A DNA stretch of 64,000 nt, taken from Chytridium lagenaria. Lineage: Eukaryota; Chytridiomycota; Chytridiomycetes; Chytridiales; Chytridiaceae. The stretch lies in contig JAHLKC010000021.1 of NCBI GenBank assembly GCA_025449115.1, positions 1-64,000 on the forward strand, given 5' to 3'. Both the position numbers and the translations under genes were made by a program. Under the pieces are notes generated by a model that had not been told where the DNA came from, made no database searches, and saw only the letters and a list, made by a program, of their open reading frames with translations. This document shows, piece after piece, positions 44,388 to 55,000 of the stretch. The stretch's first letter is position 1. Every line of letters begins with the position of its first letter.

Positions 44388-45662
44388 ATGAAAAAAAGGA
44401 AGCAAGACGATACCGCAGCGGCTGTTTCTCAGAAACGTGAACGAACTGAGCCAGTCGATCAAGGGTCTCAGCCTGAGATTAAATTGACCCCGCAAGATCT
44501 TAAGAACCAGACTTTCAATCTTCTCCCGGACAAGGAACTCCCCACTCCTCGAAAGCACACCGTCTCCATCGCAATCACCGCATCGTTTATTGAGCAATTT
44601 GAAAAGGCAGAGCTACGAACATATGCTGCTGGCCAAATTGGAAGGGCCTTGGCGCTATTTTGCGTTGATGAAGTCATTGTATTTCCGGAAGCTCAAGCAG
44701 GAACGGGAAAGACTCAAAAGACCACCGACGGCACGTTCGAATCAGCTTCCAAAAAGAAGATAGATGGTGTCATGTTCTTGGCAAGAATTCTGCAGTACTT
44801 GGAGACTCCGTCGTACCTGCGGAAAGCTTTGTTTCCGGTGCATCGTGACTTGAAGTTTGCTGGACTTATGAACCCGCTAGAAGGTTAGAACTTGCCCGTG
44901 CTTTTCGCCTAACTTACATACATCGGGTTCGGTTTGCTAATTTGCTAACTTCTTAATTACCAATAGCTCCTCACCACATGCGTTATGAAGACTATAGTTT
45001 GTTTAGAGGTAATCATGCCGTTGACTGAATGCCCTGTATTCTCACACATTTTAAAGAGGGGGTGACCACGGAAAAACGATACAAGCAAGGATGTCTTGTA
45101 GACTGTGGTCTAGAACGGGAAGTCTATATAGAACGTGCCATTAAGCCCAGGGTTCGAGTCACAGTGCAACTGGATGATCCTAGTGGAGAAAGTCAAGAGA
45201 AATATTTAAAGGGCACGATCGTGAGTCCGTCGCTGCCAAGGGAAAAGTACGGAATATACTGGGGATTTAAAACAAGAGTAGCACCAACCATCAGTAAAGT
45301 CATTTCTGAATGCCCATACGCGGAGGGGTATGACCTTACCATTGGAGTCTCAGATAAAGCATCGAATGACTTTGGAGGATTTGGCGGAGAAGAAAAATAC
45401 GTTTAAAGATTACAAGCATCTTCTTATTGTTCTGGGTGGAAGCAGAGGAATTGAGTATTCTATCAGTTGCGATGAAGACTTGAAAATCGACGAGGAGGAT
45501 TCACATGAATTATTTGACATATACATGAACATCAATCCGGGACAGGTACCTTCCATTACGTGAACACATTGCTTACGATTTTAAAAGGGAAGTCGTCTGA
45601 TTCGCACTGAAGAAAATATTCTGGTTTCTCTTTCAAGTCTACGCGCATATTTTAATAGATGA
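44388..45662 (+). CDS. SPOUT1: SPOUT domain methyltransferase (C9orf114/CENP-32)
   Basis: Putative SPOUT-class RNA methyltransferase, nucleolar/spindle protein in animals. It starts at 44388 with a basic head (MKKRKQDDTAAAVSQKRERT). Then KHTVSIAITASFIEQFEKAE, LRTYAAGQIGRALALFCVDE, FLARILQYLETPSYLRKALF, HRDLKFAGLMNPLE; intron; APHHMRYEDYSLFR; intron; EGVTTEKRYKQGCLVDCGLE, YWGFKTRVAPTISKV, CPYAEGYDLTIGVSDK, HLLIVLGGSRGIEYSI, LFDIYMNINPGQ; intron; GSRLIRTEENILVSLSSLRA, stop at 45662. These follow human C9orf114 residue by residue, including the SAM-site knot regions. The frame slips at the A5 run 45393-45397; one more A joins GGEEK to NTFKDYKHLL. Exact substrate is not readable. Confidence 0.86.
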
Positions 45663-45712
45663 AACCATATAGGTTAAAGTGATTAATCGAGTTATATTTC
45701 GCTGGCATTGGC

Positions 45713-48127
45713 TTATCTGCTATCTTCCCTAATGAGACGCGAATTAAGTCTCACGAATTGCCGAATCATCTCAAGGTGGTTGCCGATCATGCTGTCCAGG
45801 ATTTGGGTATTCGGATTGAGCCGTAGCATTACTAAGAGCGACACCAAAGAAAAAAAACATCAATTACCGCGGGCATACTAGATCAAAAGGACTTACAGGC
45901 AAGATTGACGGAAGGCATAGAAAACATGCTAGTATGAGAATCATCGAACAGCGGTTTTGTGTAATCCGGAGCCGCTCTTTTTTCGAAAGGAACTTTGGAA
46001 GTTGAAGCCTCTGGTGTCGGTGATGACGCAGCTCCTTCACACTCCTTTTCCAAATCTTCCAATTCAACCCGTTCTTTTCCTTTCCTCTTAAACTTCGTTT
46101 TTGGCTCTTCCTTCGACGAATGTTTCTTGCTCTTCTTTGACGACTTTGGTTTATGTCTTCTTCGTATCTTTTCCTCCGATGAGCTATCTTCAAATAGCAT
46201 TCTGGGGATTTGTGCTTGTGGTGAAGGTACAGGGGGTCGGCATCCGCATGTGTGGTGGCCATGACAATGTGAAGGAGATTTTTGGCGCTGCATTTGACTC
46301 TGCGATATCGTGCCCCCAGGCTTGGAATGGGTGAGGGAGAAACATGGGCGGGGTATACATAGGGTAAGGATACATGGGTATGGCATTGGTGGATGAGGAT
46401 ACTGAATGCTGGGTTGTGGTGTTTGAGGCAGGTACTGTGATGGATATGGCGCGTATGTGGGTGTAGGCTGTGGAGGAATCGGAGCTTGCTGTGTTGATGC
46501 TGACCGAGTGTTCTTAACAGAATCTGAATGGTTGAAGTGATGGTTTGGAGTGCTGGTGTGATCATGTTGAAGCGTTATTGAAGGAGATAGTGTGTGATCT
46601 TGACGTGAATTAAGTGACGCGTTGAAGTTGCTGGATTGCTGTGCATCGTGTGCTGCGAAGTCGTTTAGTAGATAGCCATGAGAAATTTTACCTTCGTGGT
46701 TTCTTTTAGTATCCGCTTTGGCGCTCGTCGATTCTTCCACTTTACTGTTTGATGACCCATTATGACGATCTTTGACCAATTGATGTGTATTGGGACGGGA
46801 AGGAGGTTCAAGATCTTTGACCTCGAGAATATCTTTAATGGGGCTGTTCTCGGCTTTCTCGGAAGTCGTGCTTGAAAATAAATCTCCTGATTCTTTTAAA
46901 AGGTCGCTAATATTAGCAATCTTTGACAGTGGTACCTCCCGATCTGTCACCAAGTCCTCAGATATGTCATCAACCATCGATATTTGCGAAATTCCTCTTC
47001 TATATCACCAGAAAGTGGCTTCTGTAACTTCTGCGACGAAATCCCCAGCTCTTCAGGAGTAGGCCATTTGAAAAGTGGCGGCTTTTGTGCAACTTCGGGC
47101 ACCCGCGGCTCCAACTTGGCAGCGCTTTCAGCAGGTTTGACTTTCGAGATATCAAATTGGCTTAAAGTCAGCTTTTCTGATGGTACCTTCTGTGCTGACG
47201 CTTTCTCTTCTAGAAGCGAAGGCACTGATTTCCCCAAATCTTCTGAAGGCTTTAAAGTCTGGGAAGCTGTACGTGCCGACGCCTTTCTGCCAATGTATTC
47301 TCAAAATCGCTTCCCGATGCTACTATCACTGTCCGAAGAAAGGCTTTTTTTTTTTCCTTTTGAGTAGCAACCAAACTTAATTGTGGATTAAGTGAAGTTG
47401 CTGGGGAACTTGATGTAGTTGAATTATTGTCGATAGCGGTTGTTGATTTGACTTGACTGGCCGTTTTTTTTAGAAGCGACGCGGCATTACCCTTATACTT
47501 TGGAATAGACTGAGATAAGTCATCGATATCAGACGATGAGTCGCTTTCAAGATCTCCAAACTTGTTTGCTTTCTTAAAGCTGCCCCACGATTTTGCAGTT
47601 GCCTTTGACGCATCCAATGCAGCACTTGGGGGGTTCATCACGCGATCTGCTGACAAAGATAATGGCCCCTTCTTTGCATCGCGAGTTTTCTCAGATTCTG
47701 TAGTGTTGGCGTTTATCTTGATCCCTGCTCGTGGAGGCTCATCATCCGAACTGGTATCTACCAAGTTTTTGTCGAGTTTGGCATCAATGGCAGGCTTTGG
47801 CGACTTCAAATACGAGGCTTGTTTAATAACATCCGGCTTTTTTGCATCTTGGGATTTTCCGGGTTTAAGGTATGGCGATGCTTTAGGGCTAGATGTTGGA
47901 ATGCCACTTCCTGCTGACGCTGCCTTCCGTTTTGTAAGTCCTTCAAGGTACTTTTGCAATTCATCGTCGCTTTCATCAACATCACGACTTCCACCAACAG
48001 AGGATTTCGACAATGAAAGTCTTTCTGAGCCTCCCCCTCTTCCAGGAGCGGAAGACTTTGCGGTGCTCTTTTGAGCGGGCTTTTCACCCCGAAGGTATGC
48101 CTGTGCCCTTTCAAGAGCAGAGGACAT
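45713..48127 (-). CDS. C19orf44/DUF4614-like disordered protein
   Basis: Long, mostly disordered protein. It starts at 48127: MSSALERAQAYLRGEKPAQK, then SRDVDESDDELQKYLEGLTK, Lys/Ser/Pro-rich repeats of the type ASYLKSPKP, FKWPTPEELGISSQ, GDIEEEFRKYRWL, a His/Ser/Thr-rich segment and a Pro-rich run (QPTPTYAPYPSQYLPQTPQP), then a His/Cys cluster (SHCHGHHTCGCRPP) and a basic stretch KPKSSKKSKKHSSKEEPK. A final exon, joined by an intron with donor at about 45894 and acceptor near 45836, gives MLRLNPNTQILDSMIGNHLE and MIRQFVRLNSRLIREDSR, resembling the conserved C-terminal helix of the DUF4614 family (C19orf44). That match is the only basis for the family call. Frame changes occur near 47290 and 46985. 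Confidence 0.5.
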
Positions 48128-48135
48128 GTCAGAGA

Positions 48136-48654
48136 ATGAAATCTGTTTTGTTACACAACGATCTTGGATTACTTATGAACGACATCGTGTTGTCCACTGT
48201 CTCTGCCTTGGTTGCCTCTCAATGCTGCGTGATCCAGCTGCTTCTAAACCGTCTTGGGATACGGGATGTGCAGGGTTGGTGTAGAAATGAAGATTATTTA
48301 AATTTAACAACTTCAGATTCAGCGTCCTTACGCCTTATTCACTGCCTTTTGCGACAATAAGCGTCATCACACTGATGTCTTCCATATTTCGACGCCCAAT
48401 GCCAAGGGCAATCTTCTTAAGATACTCATTGTGGGTGCTCTTCTTGTTTCTCCGTCCGCGTGTCGTATTGGAATCGGATTCCGAATTCGATGGGGAGCAT
48501 CTCCAAGTACTTGCTACATTCGGCACGAATTCTCCATTTCTGGTCTTAAATGCGAAGGCTGCGCCTCAAAGCTAAAGTCACAATCCTAAACGAATTGGGC
48601 CCACAAGTACACAGCTTAGAAGTGGAGATTATATTTGAGGAAAAGCGCAATTAA
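48136..48654 (+). CDS. Membrane protein with MerT-like helices and a C-terminal HMA (CXXC) domain
   Basis: Small predicted metal-handling membrane protein. Start 48136; VLSTVSALVASQCCVIQLLL is a Cys-rich helix, followed after a frame slip near 48262 by GCAG, then (after an intron ending near 48320) FSVLTPYSLPFATISVITLM. A hydrophobic FLRYSLWVLFLFLRP follows. In another frame the end reads FSISGLKCEGCASKLK, then after a one-base slip at about 48582 NELGPQVHSLEVEIIFEEKR, stop at 48654: a compact beta-alpha-beta HMA-type domain with the CXXC metal site. The paired Cys in the first helix (CC) and GCAG are reminiscent of MerT-type and related transporters. Frame changes make the model provisional. 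Its start is only 8 bp from the start of the oppositely oriented C19orf44-like gene. Confidence 0.45.
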
Positions 48655-48945
48655 AGCGAAGTACCAGTGCCAAAGTCAACCCCCGAACTTTGAAAAGCAA
48701 TTGCGGGAAGTAGCAAGCGCCTTAGATTTCAGTTATCAGCTAAAAATACTCAAAATCACTCAAGATTAAAACGGTTTTAAAAGAGTTCATTATTAAGGAT
48801 GGATTCAATGTGTATATAACAAATAACAAAGATAGATCTCACGCGAGTTGATTCAGAGGGATAACGGGAGAATAATCATGACTTTTTGGGCATTAGCTCC
48901 ATAAATGAAGCCTTATCGTCGGCACCTGCTATGCTCATGCCGCCC

Positions 48946-50499
48946 TCAGTTGTAGCTTCCGACTTCGCCATAGATGAGAAGCTTTTTGCTCTCCGGGCAG
49001 TCTGAGATGGTTCTAAGGACCCATCCCGCGTTCTTCAAATCCGTCAAGTACGGTACCGATGTCATTTCCACGTCGGTGCTATTTCCCGATAATTTGTGGT
49101 CTTTGCTCTTAGCCGTGTCTCGTTTGGCACGTTTCGGAACTTGAACAACGTTTCTCGCCCATTTAATTACTTTGCGTGTTGCCGAGATTTCTGGAGCAGG
49201 GCCGCTTATAGTGTTGTATGCGATAGCATCTTGGGCTTCCAAGAGCTCAATAGTCGTCATTCGCAATATAGCTATTTTACACAATTAGCACAGTATAAAG
49301 ACACGTCAAGGACATACCTAAACGAAGATGAAAGGCAACTAATGTCCAAACAGATCCGGCGGCGACAGCGCTGACGCAGCATAAACCATAACAAGTGCGA
49401 GCATAATCCTTGCGATGGTTTCACTCGGCCGAACATCCAAAAAACTAACTCTGGTCAGGCTGAAGTCTTATAAAAAAATGTGGAGAAAACTTACCAACTG
49501 AATCATATGTTGGGCGGTGAAGGAAGTATCTAGTCGAAACCCAAATAGCGAAAATGCTGAATGATGTAGCCAAAATGCTGGCCAAAACGATGGTCGAAAC
49601 AAAAGACCAGTAGTTGTACTTGCCGAACAAGTGCTTAAGTAAGGACAATGGTGGTCGAATCTTGCGACGCACTTATTGCAGGGCTGAAAAGACGGGTTGG
49701 TATAAGGCTTTATGGTGGAAGGCATTTACCTTGCAGTGCTTGGTTCCAGTATCAACACGAACTTGGCAAATTCCACAAACGTTTGTATCTGTGTCAATAA
49801 CTGGTACACCCGCCACCTTAACGTACTCTACATTACGAGGGCGGTTTGCTTTAATAACTTTTTTGTCTTGAGGGTCGATAGTCATGGTGTAAATAGTAGC
49901 TGCGAATTGGAGTCCGGCCAATCCTCCAGCGACACCAAAGACAGCGATTCTGAGGAGTAACGGGTTGATGTAAAACACCATAAACCCGAAGAAGCCCAAT
50001 GCAAGGAAACCCCAAACCACCCACTGAATGAGCATGTATCCTTCAAAAACAGTTAAACTTATCATTATACTTAAACTCTACCATGAACCGGTCTTTGAAA
50101 TCCGTCTCGCCTATACCATGCGTTGAACTCATTGGGACCGAAATGTGCAGACCCAAAAAACTTCTGATGTGAAAGCAAACATATCGGCAAATCCATTTCC
50201 TTTGCCTGCTTCATCCTTGTCCTTCTGGTAGTTTTGCTCAAGTGTAGTTCAAGGTTCCGGCCGTTGTTGGTGGATTGATGGGAGGAAGTTTGAGCACCGC
50301 CTGAACCGAATTCGACAATAGTTGACTCCGCATGGGATGACAGGGAAGGCGCCGGGACATTCGCAGCAGCGTTGGAATAACTTGTGTTGATCGAAGTTGG
50401 ACTTTGCCTACCAGAGGCATTGATTGTCGACTGTGGGGTAGCGGAGATGGAAGTGAGCCTATAGTCAGCACCTCTGTAATCCTTGTTGGCCATGGCCAT
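48946..50499 (-). CDS. DHHC palmitoyltransferase
   Basis: Membrane S-acyltransferase that palmitoylates Cys of target proteins, probably in Golgi or ER. The N-terminus (from 50499, MAMANKDYRGADYRLTSISA) is a Ser/Asn-rich cytosolic tail, leading to RRDGFQRPVH before TM1-2 (LIQWVVWGFLALGFFGFMVF, IAVFGVAGGLAGLQFAATIY). The cysteine-rich domain shows CGICQVRVDTGTKHC then PCNKCVARFDHHCPYLSTC with the catalytic DHHC, then GKYNYWSFVSTIVLASILAT (TM3) and ARTCYGLCCVSAVAAGSVWT (TM4) and a long tail to 48946. The frame slips at about 49625 between LSTC and GKYNYW; the TTC/GTC codon lost one base. The GFQRPVH start of TM1 resembles ZDHHC1/11-type enzymes. TFIIS starts divergently 89 bp away. Confidence 0.83.
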
Positions 50500-50588
50500 C
50501 TATTGCTGTATTTTTCGTTGAGTGTGTGTCACCTCGGGATCCTGAATGCTGAAACCGAAAAACAACACTCTCGACTTCAAGTACAAAC

Positions 50589-51926
50589 ATGAACGAGGAA
50601 CAGATTGTTGAGCATGTCCGTCAGATCGAGAAGGCAATAAAGGACAAAGACGTCCAGGCATGTCGCTTGGTCCATTTTGCTGAACACTATCCAACATTTT
50701 AATCATTTTGTACATTTGGTTTTAAAGTACTGACGATCTCCGCAGTTAGTCGTTGCTGTACTTAAACAGTTTAATTCATGGAGGCCAACTGCCGAGTCAT
50801 TGAAGGTTTGGATGTATCTAATGTATTTTAATTATTCGAAGAAAACTAGCCTGGGAATTTGCATGAACAATTTGCGAAAGCACGCAAACAGCAATGATGA
50901 AATTAAGAACATGGCGAAGGGTCTTATTACCAAGTGGAAAGAAGATCTTCTAAAATCGAGTCAGCCCATAAGTGAGAAGAAACCCCATCCAAAGGTTACT
51001 ATAGAAAGAACGAACTCCCTTCCCAACTCACCGGCACCCTCCACTCCTACGCCTATCACCCCCAGTATGAAGGAGCGTAATTACAAGCTTGATAAAATAA
51101 TGGCCAAATCTGTCGGCGACAAGGTTCGGGACAAGACTGTGGAATTGCTTTATGCAGCAATAGGACTTGGGTCCGATGATGGTTGGTTTCACGTTTGTTT
51201 TTTTTTGTTTTTTTGTTGTTTTTGTTTTTTCCCCCATTTATTCGTTCATATTCACGCGGACTTAACCATTCTTTCGGAATTTCAAATTAATCGTTACCCT
51301 TATACAGCATCTTCTCTTATTCTCATGAAAGCCACTGAAGTAGAATCCGCGCTTTTTAACGAGTACAACGGAGTAACGGACAAGTATAAAAGTCAATTTC
51401 GTACATTGGTTGCCAATCTAAAAGACAAGGAGAACCCAAAATTAAGGGAGAATGTTCTAAACGGGACGCTGGTTTCCGTAGCGATAGTCACAATGACCGC
51501 AGAGGTTTGTTTTTATTTAATTACGTCTGCTGATTTAGTAGGAATTAATGTCCGATGAAATGAGGAGGGCTGCAGAAGAAGCACGAAGAATAAATATGCA
51601 GCATTCAATGACAGCCCCACCCCAAGAGGCTGAGACGGATGCATTCAAATGCGGTAAATGCCATCAAAGAAAGTGCACATACTACCAGAAGCAAACGCGC
51701 AGTGCCGATGAGCCGATGGTTTGTGTTTCGTCATATACTTTAATCTAATGATTTTGAAGACTACTTTTGTTGTAAGTTTTCTTTACTTGTCTGCTTGCCT
51801 CGCATTGACTTCGCCCTTCATAATACATCTTTTGTTTAAATTGAAATAGACGTAAGCTTGTTATATTGTAATCTTTCTAATGAACTTAGGTGTACAAATT
51901 GCGGAAATAAGTGGAAGTTTTGTTAA
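50589..51926 (+). CDS. Transcription elongation factor TFIIS
   Basis: TFIIS (TCEA/Dst1) rescues backtracked RNA polymerase II by stimulating transcript cleavage. Exon 1 (50589-50657): MNEEQIVEHVRQIEKAIKDK. The first intron starts with GC at 50658. Exon 2: LVVAVLKQFNSWRPTAESLK; exon 3: KTSLGICMNNLRKHANSNDE (LW domain), linker, then the central domain NYKLDKIMAKSVGDKVRDKT and LLYAAIGLGSDD. Next KATEVESALFNEYNGVTDKY, SQFRTLVANLKDKENPKLRE, then the zinc ribbon CGKCHQRKCTYYQKQTRSAD followed by E (the catalytic Asp-Glu), TTFV and finally CTNCGNKWKFC, stop at 51926. All zinc Cys are present. The last two small exons join slightly out of phase as read. Length about 300 residues, normal for the family. 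Confidence 0.87.
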
Positions 51927-52035
51927 ACTATGTCCATTACTTTTATTGTATTTAATAGTGAATGATTTTTAAAAAGTTGTAAAATGTTCAGTTTCCTTTA
52001 ACAGCTTGTTACACAGCAGATATTGTCAATTTGTC

Positions 52036-55000
52036 ATGGACACTACTGGTTCAGGGGAGGTCTTTCGGACGCTACAGGCATTGCGCCAGTCCCCTGAAAA
52101 TGGCGAAATGTTCATGATCGACCTTCAAACATTGATCTCGGAATCAACGGAAACCGACCTAGGTTATCTAGAGCTTGTAAAATGTATTGAAAATGATAGC
52201 TTTGGTGTTGGCTTCGCTCTTTGACAAGGAGATTGGCATTCAACGGCTCATCAGAAGTGGGGATACCATTAACGCGAAAGCGAAAACAATAGCTCTTAAA
52301 ATATTGAGTGAACTTCTTGCGGATCATAGCTCGCTTTTAAAGGAAAGGATTATGGACATCACGGTGAATAAAGCTCCTGTTACAATATCTAAGTTAGTAG
52401 GCCCTCTGTTCATTCATATTCAATTCCAAAGAAGGCGCTTCCGTCAAGAAAGGGGCCGCGAATGTTCTCTCAATGGTAACTGAGTCAAAACTTTTGGAGC
52501 AATCGTACATAAGCTCTATGTTTCAGTCTTATATGAGGCTATACACACAAAACGAGACAAAATTCGTTGCATCTGGTACTTTTGCAGTTTCTGATATCGT
52601 CTCATTGATTAGTCAAGGCTTCCTTTTAGAAATGTTTGGATCGATCTGTCGATACTATCCGAAAGCTGTTGATGACCCTTCTGTTTTGAAGCGAAAGTAT
52701 TTGTTTACGATTGATGTGCTTTTTAAGAGCCAAAATTCCCGAACTGGAATTGATTGCAGGTGCTTTGAAGGGGTTATCAGATTTTTTGCACTCTTTTGAT
52801 GTCACAAAAAGTAAGTTCGTCAAGGAGCGCAATGTTTGAATTTATTTCATTTATTCTTCGTTGTGTTAGACGAAATCGAGCAGATATTCAACATTGTAAA
52901 ACGCGCAATTCTTCCAGTGGAAAACATGACAAAATATGCAATTGCGATTTTGAGCATTGCTATAGTTAATTATTTTACTCACCCTTGACAGCTGGATTAC
53001 GACTGTTTCAATATCATTGCTGAGAAGTTTCGACCTTTTATCTTGGAAAACGGCGACAACAGAAATATATTTAGCATTCACACTTGCCTTCGCCAGATGT
53101 GCGACCATAAAAATATCGAGCTGAGTAAAGCTGGTTTTCGCTGTATGGATTCTTTCATGACACAGGTAATTTCATAAATGTTTCGAAATTGATCTTGCTT
53201 TAGGTTTCTATCATTCTCACAAGCGACGCCTATGACGAGGATCTTCGCCGCGATATTTTTTGGGTTTCTATATATTCATGACCTTTTGCTAAAAAAATAA
53301 TTAGTACTTCTTAAAGAATCTCGTGACTGTAATAAACAGTCCTCACTCTTCCTTTAAAGAAATTGCTCAAGCTATTCGGACAATTGGGAAGCTAACCTCG
53401 TCTATTCGAGTTTTCATGACCTCAACCGAATATCGCGACATGATAGACACAATATGCGTGAAAGCATTCTCGGCCTTGCATAGGTTTATAGTCTTACTGT
53501 CATAATTTAACAGCAAAAAGCTATTCAGGGTACGATTTAGTCCAGCACGTCGGAGCGTTTTTCGATTCTTTTTCTTCTTTGATTTCTCTTGTCGACAGGA
53601 TTGAAGGCTCATTGTTGGCGATATTAGGTACACAGACGCGACATTTATAAACTGCTGACTACTTTGAATTGAAGAATCATTGTCTGCAATTTTGCTGGAA
53701 AACTTTGCTAGGATTAGAGAAAGTCAGCGTCGCTTTCTTATGGACTCATTTGTTCAATTTCTTTACAACTTCTCGAAGAAGAGTCATGTGTTTCAATCTT
53801 TTTGGCGTAAAATAGGTTCGTGTAAGAACGATTCATGTCATCTAAACCTTCAGCTCTTGATGCATTACTGCGGACATGCTCGGAACCTGCTATCGAAGTC
53901 GACCGAGCGATAGGCATCCCGGCTTACGAAGAATACTTCGAGTTTTGGCAGATGGTGTTCCAAAATTTAAATCGGCCTAATGTGAAAGACGGAGTAAAGT
54001 CTGCATGGGGAACGGACTTCACCAGCTGTCTATATGATGAGACATTATCCGTCATGTTGGACCTGATTTCGAAGCTTGACCTTCGGCTTAAGCGAGTTGT
54101 GGAAGACCCAGATTCCGCGGACCCTATCAACGCATCAGACGAAGTTGGGAATATTGCAGCAGAAAAGCCCTGGTGATCACGCCATCTTAATTAATCTGGT
54201 GAATTTTGCGGAATCATTTTTCGTTAAAGTGGCTCCTGATGAGTTCTCGCGTTGGATTGGACCGTTGGGGGAAAAATGCATCGGCTTTTCGGAGAAATTT
54301 CCGCTAGTGAGCAGCTTTTATAAGCTCTTTGCTATCGTTTTAAAAGTATGCAAGCGGATCTCCTACTTTGACGATAAGACTACACATGCAGATGTACATT
54401 TTTTGTCGTGCACCTCTTCTCATTTTTTAGGTTAAACAGGATATATTTGTGGACAGGAGCCAGATTCTGCGGCAGATTTCGTTGTTCTCTGCTTTTGCTG
54501 AGGAAGTTATGCTTCGTATGGAGCAATTTAAAGATGATTTATTGTCTTCGTGCCTTCGAGTTCTATTAGTATGCCCCAAGGAAATCCTAGCTCTATCACT
54601 TGCAGCGAAACCATTGCGTCGGGCGCTGATGCTGGATTAAGCTACACTCCTTTGGCAACTCTTGCTCTAGATGCCATAGAGGAATGGATGGAAGTGTATG
54701 ATTTGCATGACATCGCCCTAGTCATCAAGGAGATTTTGCCGTGCTTTATGGACTACCTTACAAGTTACACCGAATCAACGGAGAACTCGGTGATCTCATC
54801 TTCGGCTTCTCGCTTTAAACCTAAGTACCGAAGAAAAAAAAAGGCGTATACTCAGGTAAGCACATACTGTAGGTGTCATTAATAGTGTAGTCTGAAGAAC
54901 CGACACAAGTGGGACTTCCCGAGGTTTTTATCAGAATTGGCGCGATTATTGGGCGCCTTGGATCCTTCAAGTCCTATTTAGTTCTTGATGGAAAACCCGC

